In this document: positions 21,348 to 30,119 of the stretch, piece by piece | Layout: every line of letters starts with the position of its first letter | How positions within the stretch are numbered: the first letter of the stretch is position 1 | The notes under the pieces: model-generated | Database searches by the model: none | The model's input: the letters and a program-made list of their open reading frames with translations, nothing else | Told to the model about the DNA's origin: nothing | Translations under genes and position numbers: made by a program | Source: Gemmatimonadota bacterium | GTDB lineage: Bacteria > Gemmatimonadota > Gemmatimonadetes > Gemmatimonadales > GWC2-71-9 | NCBI GenBank assembly: GCA_016713785.1 | Contig: JADJOM010000003.1 | Coordinates: 248,001-312,000 of the forward strand | Length of the DNA: 64,000 bases | Direction of reading: 5' to 3'

Positions 21348-23318
21348 TCAGGCGGCGCCCTGTCCGACCAGGCGCGACTCATCAAGGACCGTATCGGGAA
21401 CCGCGAGCACGACGCCGATCTCGGCATCGCGCAGGAACGCCTGGTGCCACAACTGGGTGGAGATGATGCCCACCAGGGCCTGGCCCTCCCGGGCGCCGGT
21501 GATGCGCCCGGCGCGGCCCCGACGCACCAGCCCGGCCACCGCCGCGGGGGCAAAGAGCCCCACGGTGGCCAGCGCCTCGGGGCTCAGGGCCTCGTCGATC
21601 CAGCCGGGCGCGCCCGGCGCAAAGAAGGCCTGCGCGTCCGGGGACCGGTACGGCTGCTTCGGCCGTTCCGCCGCGGCCGCCGGCAGCATCGTGCGGGCCC
21701 AGGCCCGCAGCAACCGCTTGTCCCGCAGCCCGCGAAGCTTGGCCGATTCCGGCAGCGCCGCCGCGAACGCAAAGAGCCGGTGGTCCAGGAACGGGTACCT
21801 GCCCTCGACGCCGAAGGCGAGGCTCATGCGGTCGCCCTGGGCCGCGAGCAGGTAGCCGGCGAGCAGCGTCTCCAGCTCCAGCCACGCGGCCCGGTTCATC
21901 GCCGACCACCCGGTGAAACCCGCGGGGAGCGTGGCCCGCAGCTCCACGAGCGGGTCCGCGGACTCGACCGCCGCCCGGAATGCCGGGGAATAGAAGGCGC
22001 GGACCGCGCCGCTGGCGGCGAAGCGCGGCAGGTGCGAGAACAGCGGGTCGTCGATCGGTCCGGCCTCCAGGAACGCCTGACGCCAGAACTCTCCCCCGGC
22101 GGCCCCGCCGAGGTAGCCATAGAGCCGCTCGAACAGGCGCGGCCGGACACTCGATCCGGGCTGCCGCAGGCAGAAGCGGCGGACCAGCGTTTCCTTGAAC
22201 AGGTCGTAGCCGAGGAACAGCTCGTCGGCGCCTTCGCCGGTGAGCACCACTGTGATGCCGTGCTCGCGGGTAAGCCGCGCCAGGTGATAGAGCGGGACCG
22301 GCGCGGTCCGCATGAGTGGCGTCTCGGCATGCCAGACCGCGGCGGGGAACGCCTCGGCGATCGCGCGGTTCCCGATGGTCAGCGCCGTGTGCCGGGTGCC
22401 AAGCGCCCGGGCCACCAGCTCCTGGTGCGGCCGCTCATCGAAGCGGGGGTCCTCGAACGCAATCGAGAAGGTGCGCAGGCCGCCATGGGCCGCTTCATTG
22501 GCCAGGCGGCAGATGACGCTCGAGTCGAGCCCGCCGCTCAGGTAGGCACCCACCGGCACGTCGGCCACCAGGCGGTCGCGGACGCTGGCCCGGAGCAGCG
22601 CATCCAGCTGCTCCACGGCGTCAGCGGGGGCCGCGGCCGCTTCCGGGAAGTCCGGCTGCCAGTAGCGGCCCCCGGTGAGCGACCCGGCGTGCCACTCGAG
22701 CCAGCTCCCCGGCTCCACCTGACGCACCCCGCGGAATGGTGTCCGGGGCGCCCGGGGGCCCCACAGGAGCAGCGCCTGGTCCACGCCGACGGGGTCCGCC
22801 TCGCGGGGCAGGGCGCCGCTCGCGAAGAGTGCCTTCACTTCCGACCCGAAGTACAGGTCGCCACGGTGCTGGGCATAGAACAGCGGGCGCACCCCGAACC
22901 GGTCCCGTGCCAGCACCAGCCGCTCGGTCCGCCGGTCATAGAGCGCGAAGGCGAACTGCCCCTCCAGGCGCGGGAGCATCGCGGGGCCCCAGCTTTCCCA
23001 CGCGTGCACCAGCACCTCGGTATCGCTCGCGGTGCGGAAGCGGTGACCCAGGGCCAGCAGCTCCGCGCGCAGCGCCCGGTAGTTGTAGATCTCCCCGTTG
23101 TAGGCGACGATCACGTCGCCGACCTCGTTGGTGAGCGGCTGGGCGCCGCCCGCGAGATCGATGATGCTGAGCCGCACGTGGGCCAGCCCGACCCGGCGGC
23201 CGAGGTAGAGCCCGAAGCCGTCCGGTCCCCGGTGGCGGATGGCGCTGCCCATGCGCACCAGCTGCTCCCGGGGCACGCCCCGGGGCTGGCCGAGCAGGAT
23301 CCCCGCCAGTCCGCACAT
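21348..23318 (-). CDS. Asparagine synthase-like glutamine amidotransferase
   Basis: 656 residues. The N-terminal nucleophile C2 (MCGLAGIL), RHRGPDG and NGEIYNY are class II glutaminase motifs. The C-terminal synthetase domain has the ATP pyrophosphatase loop SGGLDSSV (261-268) and LTGEGADELFLGYD. It would use glutamine nitrogen and ATP to amidate a carboxylate. In this operon, with ACP and ligase genes, it more likely belongs to the group of amidotransferases found in polysaccharide or exosortase-type gene sets than to housekeeping asparagine supply. ATG 23318 overlaps the stop of the NadE-like gene (ATGA), indicating coupled expression. Confidence 0.87.
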   Translation of the reverse strand: MCGLAGILLGQPRGVPREQLVRMGSAIRHRGPDGFGLYLGRRVGLAHVRLSIIDLAGGAQPLTNEVGDVIVAYNGEIYNYRALRAELLALGHRFRTASDTEVLVHAWESWGPAMLPRLEGQFAFALYDRRTERLVLARDRFGVRPLFYAQHRGDLYFGSEVKALFASGALPREADPVGVDQALLLWGPRAPRTPFRGVRQVEPGSWLEWHAGSLTGGRYWQPDFPEAAAAPADAVEQLDALLRASVRDRLVADVPVGAYLSGGLDSSVICRLANEAAHGGLRTFSIAFEDPRFDERPHQELVARALGTRHTALTIGNRAIAEAFPAAVWHAETPLMRTAPVPLYHLARLTREHGITVVLTGEGADELFLGYDLFKETLVRRFCLRQPGSSVRPRLFERLYGYLGGAAGGEFWRQAFLEAGPIDDPLFSHLPRFAASGAVRAFYSPAFRAAVESADPLVELRATLPAGFTGWSAMNRAAWLELETLLAGYLLAAQGDRMSLAFGVEGRYPFLDHRLFAFAAALPESAKLRGLRDKRLLRAWARTMLPAAAAERPKQPYRSPDAQAFFAPGAPGWIDEALSPEALATVGLFAPAAVAGLVRRGRAGRITGAREGQALVGIISTQLWHQAFLRDAEIGVVLAVPDTVLDESRLVGQGAA

Positions 23319-24328
23319 CAGGCCGGCGCCCCCTCGCCCAGGTCCACCGGTTCCACCAGCAGGGAATGCAGGTGGAGGTACCGGGTCGTGGCGCGCTTCT
23401 GGGCCAGGTCGCTCCAGGCGCGCTCCACCCCCTCCGGGGTGAGGCCCAGGCGCTCGGCCGCCTCCACCACGCTCCAGCCGGCGTTCCGGGCATGGAGCAC
23501 GGCGTCGAGCGTGGTGTAGGGCAGCCCGAAAAAGAACTCCTCCTGGGTCTGGGGCAGGGAGAAGGTGTCGGTGGTCGGGGTACGCTGCAGGATCTCCTCC
23601 GGGACGCCCAGCACGGCGCCCAGCTGATAGACCTGCGACTTGTAGAGGTGGGCGATCGGCTTCACGTCCGCCAGGCCGTCACCGCCCTTCACGAAGAACC
23701 CCTGGTCGTACTCCAGGCGATTGGGCGTGCCGATGACGGCGTAGTGCAGCCGGTCGGCGTGGTAGTAGTCCATCAGCTTGCGGACGCGCTGCTTGAAGTT
23801 GGTGGCCGCGATGATCTCGCGATACTCGCGGGCCGGCAGCGGCACCCGCTGTGCTTCACCGTCCGGGGGTTGCACCAGCAGGGACGGCACGTTGAGGCTG
23901 TCCGCCTCGAGACGGTCCGTCGGGGTCACGATCTTGCAGCCCCAGCCAGGGCCGAACGCGGGAACTACGCGTCGGATGGCCTCATCCCTGCGGGCGTAGC
24001 AGCCCAGGGCCGCGAGGGTCGGTCCGATCTCCTCGACCACGGTCGGGATACCGAACGCATCGGCCACCGCGCGTCCCAACCGGGTGCTGAGGGGATCGGA
24101 CTCATATTCCGGGAGGAGCAGGCCGAACACCCGGGCGGGACCCACCGCCCGGGCAGCCAGGCCCGCGCAGACGGCGGAGTCGATACCGCCGCTGATCGCC
24201 ACGACGAAGCCGCGGCGGCCCAGGGTTTCCGCAAGGGACTTCCGGAGGGCGCTGGCGATCCGCGCAATCTCGGCGTCGGGGTTACCAAGCAGTGGTTGAG
24301 GGACCGCACGGCCCGCTGGCATGGACAT
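23318..24328 (-). CDS. NAD(+) synthase-like (NadE family) ATP pyrophosphatase
   Basis: 336 residues. FVVAISGGIDSAVCAG (41-56) is the pyrophosphate loop of ammonia-dependent NadE; further motifs are KQRVRKLMDYYHAD, VIGTPNRLEYDQGFFVKGGDG and PIAHLYKSQVYQLG. There is no nitrilase (glutaminase) domain. The roughly 60-residue C-terminal tail goes beyond a compact NadE. ATG 24328 is chosen because AGGAA lies 5-6 nt upstream; a TTG at 24364 is an alternative. It heads the five-gene operon. It may make NAD, or adenylate and amidate another carboxylate, possibly using ammonia released by the coupled amidotransferase; the second idea is inference. Confidence 0.8.
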   Translation of the reverse strand: MSMPAGRAVPQPLLGNPDAEIARIASALRKSLAETLGRRGFVVAISGGIDSAVCAGLAARAVGPARVFGLLLPEYESDPLSTRLGRAVADAFGIPTVVEEIGPTLAALGCYARRDEAIRRVVPAFGPGWGCKIVTPTDRLEADSLNVPSLLVQPPDGEAQRVPLPAREYREIIAATNFKQRVRKLMDYYHADRLHYAVIGTPNRLEYDQGFFVKGGDGLADVKPIAHLYKSQVYQLGAVLGVPEEILQRTPTTDTFSLPQTQEEFFFGLPYTTLDAVLHARNAGWSVVEAAERLGLTPEGVERAWSDLAQKRATTRYLHLHSLLVEPVDLGEGAPA

Positions 24329-24460
24329 GGCAGTTCCTGAAATGGTAGCCTGATACTGCGACAACTGACGCGTCCATGCAACAGGTGCCTGACGACGGAT
24401 ATGCGAGCCAGGTCACCGGCATGGCTGAAATTGCAGCAACTCTGCGCCCGGAGTCCAACC

Positions 24461-25927
24461 GTGAACCTCGCCGAGCTGCTCTGGGTCCGTGCAGAACAGT
24501 CCGGGGATCGGCCAGCGATCCTCGCTCCCGGATCGGCCACATCCTGGCTGGGCCTCAGGCGCCGCGCCTCCGCGTGGGCGGCGGCCCTCGCGCGGGCAGG
24601 CCTGGTGCCGGGCGATCGAGTGGCCATCCTCTGCCCGCGCGGACCGGAGGCCATCGCTGCCTACTTCGGGGTTCTCGCGGCCGGTGGTATCGCGGTGCAG
24701 CTCGATCTGGCCTTCCGCGATGCACAGATAAAGCACATTCTGCGCCATTCCGGTGCCCGGATTGTGGTCGCGGATCCGGGCTGCCTCCCCCAGGGAATCC
24801 CCCACGCAGAGTTGACACTGCTCCGTTCGACGGACCTGACACGAGTCGGCGGGCGGACCCCCATCGCCCGGGATGCCGACGATCCCGCGCAGCTCATCTA
24901 CACGTCCGGCTCGACCGGCCTCGCCAAGGGCGTGGTGGTGACGCACGGGAACCTGGTGGCCTCGGCGCGGATCGTGACGGAATACCTCGGGATTGTTCCC
25001 ACCGATCGCATCGCGAGCGTGCTCACGGTGAGCTTCGTCTATGGACTGAGCCAAGTGCTGCTCGCGGTGCAGGCCGGCTCGACGCTGGTCATCATCGACG
25101 CCGCGCTGCCGGCCGACGTGATCGATGCCTTCCGCCGGGAACGGATCACCGTCCTCGCAGCGGTGCCGCTGCTGTGGCACCAGTGGCTCGCGACCCCTGG
25201 TTTCCGGGAACAGCCACTGCCCGACCTCCGGGTGCTGACCAACGCCGGCGGCGGCATTTCCGCGGAAACCGCCCTGGCCATCGTGCGGGCCCAGCCGGGC
25301 GCCCGCCTGTTCCTGATGTACGGCCTGACCGAGGCGCTGCGCAGCACCTTTCTGCCCCCCGAGGAGGTCCATCGTCGGGCCGGTTCGATCGGGCGGGCCA
25401 TCGCCGAGACCGAGATCTTCCTGGTCCGCGAGGATGGGGCGGAGTGCGGCATCGACGAGGTCGGGGAGATCGTGCAGGCGGGGCCCACCGTGACCCTGGG
25501 GTACTGGGACAACCCGGAGGCCACGGCCCGCGCCTTCGTGCCCCATCCGCGCGGGGCGTCCGGTCGCGCGGTCCGCACCGGCGACCTCGCCCGCCGGGAT
25601 GCCGCGGGGTTCCTCTACTTTGTGGGACGCCGCGACCGGCAGGTGAAGTCGCTCGGCTACCGGGTGAACCCGGAGGAACTGGAGCACGCGCTTACCGATT
25701 CCGGCCTGACCGGGGCCCACGCGGTGCTGGCCCTCCCCGACCCGATGCGCGGCCACGCGCTGGTGGCCTACGTGGTCCTGGCGCCCGGCGTGGAGGTCGC
25801 CGCCATCCGCCGGTATTGCGGGCGGGAACTCCCGCGACACCTGCAGCCCACCACCATCCGGGTCCTCACGGAGCTGCCACGCCTGCCGAGCGGCAAGCCG
25901 GACCTCGCGCGGCTTGCCAGTTTGTAA
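24461..25927 (+). CDS. AMP-dependent acyl-CoA/acyl-ACP ligase
   Basis: 488 residues. GTG 24461 has GGAG (24450-24453) 7 nt upstream, so I prefer it to the in-frame ATG at 24401. The ANL-superfamily motifs are in order: P-loop YTSGSTGLAKG (147-157), MYGLTEALRST (A5), TGDLARRD (A7), GRRDRQVKSLGYRVNPEELE (A8) and the catalytic lysine K479 in LPSGKPDL. It activates a carboxylic acid as an adenylate and passes it to CoA or a phosphopantetheine. It diverges from the ACP-containing operon and probably loads that carrier; it resembles ligases associated with exosortase/polysaccharide clusters. The substrate is unknown. Confidence 0.85.
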   Translation: MNLAELLWVRAEQSGDRPAILAPGSATSWLGLRRRASAWAAALARAGLVPGDRVAILCPRGPEAIAAYFGVLAAGGIAVQLDLAFRDAQIKHILRHSGARIVVADPGCLPQGIPHAELTLLRSTDLTRVGGRTPIARDADDPAQLIYTSGSTGLAKGVVVTHGNLVASARIVTEYLGIVPTDRIASVLTVSFVYGLSQVLLAVQAGSTLVIIDAALPADVIDAFRRERITVLAAVPLLWHQWLATPGFREQPLPDLRVLTNAGGGISAETALAIVRAQPGARLFLMYGLTEALRSTFLPPEEVHRRAGSIGRAIAETEIFLVREDGAECGIDEVGEIVQAGPTVTLGYWDNPEATARAFVPHPRGASGRAVRTGDLARRDAAGFLYFVGRRDRQVKSLGYRVNPEELEHALTDSGLTGAHAVLALPDPMRGHALVAYVVLAPGVEVAAIRRYCGRELPRHLQPTTIRVLTELPRLPSGKPDLARLASL

Positions 25928-25945
25928 CAGCGGCAGGCTTCGGCA

Positions 25946-25973
25946 TTGACCCCGCTCCGGGAACGGCTATCCT
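25946..25973 (+). promoter_or_regulatory. Sigma70-like promoter for the EVE-protein gene
   Basis: TTGACC, a 16-nt spacer and TATCCT lie in the 77-nt gap after the ligase gene, about 31 nt upstream of the EVE ATG. A good match to the housekeeping consensus; it would start a unit separate from the ligase. Confidence 0.6.
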
Positions 25974-26004
25974 AGCCGGCCCGACTCCCGACCGGCCCTG
26001 ACGG

Positions 26005-26418
26005 ATGACGAACTACTGGCTGCTGAAGACCGAGCCCTCCACGTATTCCTTCGACCGCCTGGTCGCGGAGGGGACCGCGGTCTGGGATGGCGTCCGCAAC
26101 AACCTGGCGCTCAAGTACCTGCGGGAGATGAAGAGCGGCGACCGGGTCCTGGTGTACCACTCCGGGGCGGAGAAGGCCGTGGTGGGGCAGGCCCGGGTCA
26201 CCCGCGCCGCCTATGCCGATCCGACTCGCGACGACCCCAAGCTCGTGGTCGTAGACCTTGCCCCCGGTGCCCGGCTGCCTCATCCGGTACCGCTCGCGGC
26301 CATCAAGCAGGATCCCCAGCTCGCCGAGTTGCCCCTGGTCCGGATGAGCCGCCTCAGCGTGATGCCCGTCGCGCCGGAGCACTGGAAGCGCCTGCTGGAG
26401 CTCGCCGCCGGCCGCTGA
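26005..26418 (+). CDS. EVE-domain protein
   Basis: 137 residues covering one complete EVE (PUA-like) domain: YWLLKTEPSTYSFDRL at the N-terminus, then WDGVRNNLALKYLREMKSGDRVLVYHSG, and SRLSVMPVAPEHW near the end. The family (thymocyte nuclear protein 1 and bacterial relatives) is thought to bind modified bases in nucleic acids. It is the first gene before uvrB, with a gap of 45 nt, which would fit a role near DNA damage, but this link is only positional. Confidence 0.9.
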   Translation: MTNYWLLKTEPSTYSFDRLVAEGTAVWDGVRNNLALKYLREMKSGDRVLVYHSGAEKAVVGQARVTRAAYADPTRDDPKLVVVDLAPGARLPHPVPLAAIKQDPQLAELPLVRMSRLSVMPVAPEHWKRLLELAAGR

Positions 26419-26451
26419 CGGCTCCGGCTCCCGAAGAAACGCCGTAGCTGG

Positions 26452-26457
26452 TATATT
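26452..26457 (+). promoter_or_regulatory. Candidate -10 element for leaderless uvrB
   Basis: TATATT sits exactly 6 nt before the uvrB ATG (26464), the same spacing as at secA. No Shine-Dalgarno is seen upstream of uvrB and no clear -35. The G-rich gap GGGCCC between the element and ATG cannot serve as a ribosome site. Confidence 0.4.
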
Positions 26458-26463
26458 GGGCCC

Positions 26464-28509
26464 ATGTCGAGCCCCGCCTTCCAGGTCGTCGCCCCGTTCC
26501 AGCCCGCGGGCGACCAGCCCGGCGCCATCGCCGACCTCACGGCGGGGCTGGTCCGTGGGGACCGCTACCAGACCCTCCTCGGGGTCACCGGATCCGGGAA
26601 GACGATGACGCTGGCCCACGTCATCGCCAACTACGGCAAGCCCACGCTGGTGCTCTCTCACAACAAGACCCTGGCCGCCCAGCTGTACGGCGAGCTCCGC
26701 CAGTTCCTCCCCGGGAACGCGGTCGAGTACTTCGTCTCGTACTACGACTACTACCAGCCGGAGGCCTACGTCCCCTCGACCGATGTCTACATCGAGAAGG
26801 ACGCCTCCATCAACGCCGACATCGAAAGCCTCCGGCTGCGGGCCACCTCGAGCCTCATGGAGCGCGAGGACGTGGTCATCGTCGCCACGGTGAGCGCCAT
26901 CTACGGCCTCGGCGACCCGGCCGAGTATCGCCGGCTCCTGGTGACTGCCCAGGTGGGCGAGGAGAAGGGCCGCGACAGCCTGCTCGCGGACCTGGTGCGG
27001 ATCCAGTACGGGCGCAATGACGTGGCGTTCGAGCAGGGCACCTTCCGGGTCCGCGGCGATACCGTGGAGATCTTCCCGGCGTACGCCGAACAGGCGCTCC
27101 GGGTGGAGTTCTGGGGTGACCGCGTGGAGCGGGTGGCCAAGGTGGATCCGCTGACCGGCAAGGTCATCGCCAGCCTCGAGCGCTGCGCCATCTACCCGGC
27201 CAAGCACTTCGTCACCGAGCGGCCCACCATCGAGCGTGCGGTGAAGGTCATCCGCGCCGAGCTGGCGGAGCGGCTGCGGCAGCTGCGCGAGGCAGGGAAG
27301 CTGCTCGAGGCCCAGCGGCTGGAGTCGCGCACCACCTTCGACATCGAGATGATGCTCGAGGTGGGCACCTGCGCCGGGATCGAGAACTACTCCCGGCCCA
27401 TCTCCGGACGGCAGGCCGGGGAGCGGCCCGCCTGCCTGCTCGACTACTTCCCGCCCGAGTTCCTGGTCGTGGCCGACGAATCCCACGTCACGCTGCCGCA
27501 GATCGGCGGCATGTTCAACGGGGACCGCGCTCGCAAGACCACCCTGGTGGAGTACGGCTTCCGGCTGCCCTCGGCGCTGGACAACCGGCCGCTGCATTTC
27601 GACGAGTTCATGACCATCGTGCCGCAAATGCTGTGCGTCTCCGCCACCCCCGGTGAGCTCGAACTGCGGATCTCCGCCGGGCGGGTGGTGGAGCAGATCA
27701 TCCGTCCCACCGGCCTCGTCGACCCGATGGTGGAGATCCGGCCGGTGCAGGGCCAGGTGGACGACCTCCTCGGCGAGATCCGCGAGCGGGTCCGCCTGCG
27801 GGAACGGGTGCTGGTCACCACGCTCACCAAGCGCATGTCGGAGGACCTCACCGACTACCTCCAGCAGACCGGGGTCCGGGTGCGCTACCTCCACTCCGAC
27901 ATCGACGCGATCGAGCGGATGGAGATCCTCCGTGGGCTCCGGCTCGGGGAGTTCGACGTCCTGGTGGGGATCAACCTTCTGCGGGAGGGGCTCGACCTGC
28001 CGGAGGTGTCGCTGGTGGCCATTCTCGACGCCGACCAGGAGGGGTTCCTGCGCTCCGACCGCTCCCTGATCCAGACGGTGGGCCGCGCGGCGCGGAACGT
28101 CAACGGGAAGGCCATCCTGTACGCCGACCGGATGACCGGATCCATGGACCGTGCGCTCAAGGAGATGGAGCGGCGGCGGGTCCGGCAGCTGGCGCACAAT
28201 GCGGAGCATGGCATCACCCCGCGCTCCATCATCAAGTCCATGGACGAGGTCCGCCTCACCACGCGCGTGGCCGATGCCCGCACCGAGAAGCCCGAGAAGC
28301 GGAAGGACGAGCGTCTGGTGGAGCTCGACTTCCGCGACCCTGCGAAGCGGGCGCAGACCATCGCCGCGCTCGAACGCCAGATGAAGGAAGCCGCCGCCAA
28401 CCTCGAGTTCGAGGTGGCCGCGATGCTCCGCGACCAGGTGACCGAGCTGCGGGCGCTGGAGGCGCCCGAGGTGGGGCGCGGCCCGGCGACCACCCGGAAG
28501 CGCGCATGA
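26464..28509 (+). CDS. uvrB: Excinuclease ABC subunit B
   Basis: 681 residues. UvrB is the damage-verifying helicase of nucleotide excision repair. Seen: Walker A GVTGSGKT (40-47), the beta-hairpin YYDYYQPEAYVP (about 93-104) that clamps DNA, the DEAD-type VVADESHVTLPQ, the helicase motifs NLLREGLDLPEVSLVAILDAD and QTVGRAARN, and the C-terminal UVR motif (LERQMKEAAANLEFEVAAMLRDQV) that contacts UvrC. Full family length. Its stop overlaps the tsaE ATG. Confidence 0.97.
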   Translation: MSSPAFQVVAPFQPAGDQPGAIADLTAGLVRGDRYQTLLGVTGSGKTMTLAHVIANYGKPTLVLSHNKTLAAQLYGELRQFLPGNAVEYFVSYYDYYQPEAYVPSTDVYIEKDASINADIESLRLRATSSLMEREDVVIVATVSAIYGLGDPAEYRRLLVTAQVGEEKGRDSLLADLVRIQYGRNDVAFEQGTFRVRGDTVEIFPAYAEQALRVEFWGDRVERVAKVDPLTGKVIASLERCAIYPAKHFVTERPTIERAVKVIRAELAERLRQLREAGKLLEAQRLESRTTFDIEMMLEVGTCAGIENYSRPISGRQAGERPACLLDYFPPEFLVVADESHVTLPQIGGMFNGDRARKTTLVEYGFRLPSALDNRPLHFDEFMTIVPQMLCVSATPGELELRISAGRVVEQIIRPTGLVDPMVEIRPVQGQVDDLLGEIRERVRLRERVLVTTLTKRMSEDLTDYLQQTGVRVRYLHSDIDAIERMEILRGLRLGEFDVLVGINLLREGLDLPEVSLVAILDADQEGFLRSDRSLIQTVGRAARNVNGKAILYADRMTGSMDRALKEMERRRVRQLAHNAEHGITPRSIIKSMDEVRLTTRVADARTEKPEKRKDERLVELDFRDPAKRAQTIAALERQMKEAAANLEFEVAAMLRDQVTELRALEAPEVGRGPATTRKRA

Positions 28510-28919
28510 TCCAGGTGCTGACCGAACCGGAACTTGCCGCGACGGCCGAGGCGCTGGGGGCGGCGCTCCCGCCCCGCACGGTCCTCACCCTCGAGGGCAA
28601 CCTCGGGGTCGGCAAGACCACCTTCGCGCGCGCCCTCGCGCGCGGGCTCGGCGTCCGCGAGGAGGCCACCAGCCCCACCTACGCGCTGGTGCACCGCTAC
28701 GCCGGCCGGCGCGGCCCGGTGTTCCACCTCGACTGCTACCGCCTCCGGGATCCCTCCGAGGCGGCGGACCTCGACTGGGAGGGGCTGCTCGCCGAGGGCG
28801 ATGCCCTGATCGTCGAGTGGCCGGAACGCGCCGGTCCCTGGCTCCCGGCCGCCGACCGACGGTACCGCCTGACACACCTGCCGGATCCCGACCGTCGCGG
28901 CCTCGAGGAACTGGCCTGA
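28506..28919 (+). CDS. tsaE: tRNA threonylcarbamoyladenosine biosynthesis ATPase TsaE
   Basis: 137 residues, full family length. GNLGVGKTT (31-39) is the P-loop; SPTYALVHRY, HLDCYRL and IVEWPER are the other conserved blocks. TsaE works with TsaB and TsaD in forming t6A37 in ANN-decoding tRNAs. ATGA overlap with uvrB; its stop overlaps tsaB by one base. tsaD is not in the window. Confidence 0.93.
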   Translation: MIQVLTEPELAATAEALGAALPPRTVLTLEGNLGVGKTTFARALARGLGVREEATSPTYALVHRYAGRRGPVFHLDCYRLRDPSEAADLDWEGLLAEGDALIVEWPERAGPWLPAADRRYRLTHLPDPDRRGLEELA

Positions 28920-29596
28920 TGTGGCTGGCCATCGACACCGCCACCGACCGCGCCTCCATCGCCCTCGGCGGGCCGGGGCTCGTGGCGGCGCGGGCCGAGG
29001 TTGTCGGTGCCCGGCGCCACGCCGCCGAACTGCTGCCCGCCATCGAACGCTGCCTGGCCGAGGCGGGCCTGGGGTATGGCGCCCTCGAGGGCATCGTGCT
29101 CGCGGATGGTCCCGGCAGCTTCACGGGGCTGCGGGTGGGGGCGGCCGTGGCCAAGGCCCTGGTCCGGGCGCGGCGCATGCCCCTGTGGGTGACGCCGTCG
29201 CTCCTGGTGTGCGCCGCGGCGCGGGGAACGGTCGACGGCGTGGTGCTGGCCGTCAGCAACGCCCTCCGCGGCGACCTCTTCGCCGCCGCCTATCGCGTCA
29301 GCCCCTCCGGGGTGGAGACCATCCTGGCGCCCGCGGTGCTTCGTCCCGACGCCATCCACGCCTTGGTGCCCGCGCCTGTGGCGATTGTCGGGCCGGCGGC
29401 CTCGACGCTGGGGAGCCCGCCGACGTGGCCGGAGGCGGCGATGCTGCTCGATCTCGTGGGGCGCGCGGGCGGGGTCCGTCAGGTGGCCGCGGTGGCTGCC
29501 TGGGAGCCGGAGTATGGCCGCCCCGCCGAAGCCCAGGTCCAGTGGGAACTCAAGCATGGCCGACCCCTGGCTGATCCGGCCCGCGCGGGCCGCTGA
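28919..29596 (+). CDS. tsaB: tRNA threonylcarbamoyladenosine biosynthesis protein TsaB
   Basis: 225 residues. The ASKHA-fold N-terminus AIDTATDRASIAL and the family motif DGPGSFTGLRVGAAVAKAL (about 62-80) identify TsaB, the scaffold partner of TsaD. The C-terminal half is variable, as usual. The ATG overlaps the tsaE stop, and the 3' end overlaps rimI by 41 nt. Confidence 0.9.
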   Translation: MWLAIDTATDRASIALGGPGLVAARAEVVGARRHAAELLPAIERCLAEAGLGYGALEGIVLADGPGSFTGLRVGAAVAKALVRARRMPLWVTPSLLVCAAARGTVDGVVLAVSNALRGDLFAAAYRVSPSGVETILAPAVLRPDAIHALVPAPVAIVGPAASTLGSPPTWPEAAMLLDLVGRAGGVRQVAAVAAWEPEYGRPAEAQVQWELKHGRPLADPARAGR

Positions 29597-30014
29597 CGCC
29601 GCGCGCATCGCGCCGATCGAGCAGCGGTGCTTCAGCGACCCCTGGAGCGCCGCGGCGTTCGAGGACGTCTTCCGGTTTCCCCTCGGGATCGGCCTGGTCG
29701 CCGAGTGGGACCGCCAGATCGGCGGGTACCTGGTGGGGCGCGCCGTGGCCGGCGAGGGCGAGATCATGAACCTCGCGGTGGCGCCGGAGCACCGCCGGGA
29801 GGGTCTCGGGGCCCGGCTCCTCGAGGAGGGGCTGGGCCTCCTCCGGGCGCGCGGGGCGCGGCAGGTGTACCTGGAGGTCCGGGCGGGGAATGAGGCTGCG
29901 CGCGCCCTCTACGAGCGGCGCGGCTTCCGCCCGGTCGGGCGCCGGTCAGGGTACTACCGGAATCCGGCCGAGGATGCCATTGTCCTCCGCCTCGCCCTCC
30001 CCGATGGCGCGTGA
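29556..30014 (+). CDS. rimI: Ribosomal-protein-S18-alanine N-acetyltransferase (RimI-like GNAT)
   Basis: 152 residues. GNAT fold: MNLAVAPEHRREGLGARLLEEGL holds the acetyl-CoA binding R-x-x-G-x-G/A motif, and YLEVRAGNEAARALYERRGF the C-terminal motif. Start ATG 29556 lies inside the end of tsaB; the tsaB-rimI order is the usual one. A generic GNAT N-acetyltransferase is the cautious alternative name. Confidence 0.85.
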   Translation: MADPWLIRPARAADAARIAPIEQRCFSDPWSAAAFEDVFRFPLGIGLVAEWDRQIGGYLVGRAVAGEGEIMNLAVAPEHRREGLGARLLEEGLGLLRARGARQVYLEVRAGNEAARALYERRGFRPVGRRSGYYRNPAEDAIVLRLALPDGA

Positions 30015-30119
30015 TTCCGTGCCCATCCCGCTAGATTTCGTGTAGGCGACGGACGGCGGTTCCCGGTATTCTCGGCCCCGTCCGTCCAGACCAACTGTCC
30101 CCCAGCAGTGGAGGTTCCC

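Noticed and set aside
24329..24460. Promoters in the nadE-like/ligase divergent gap (for example TTGCAT-17-CAGTAT on the minus strand)
   Set aside because: Matches to the -10 consensus are too weak to choose among several options.
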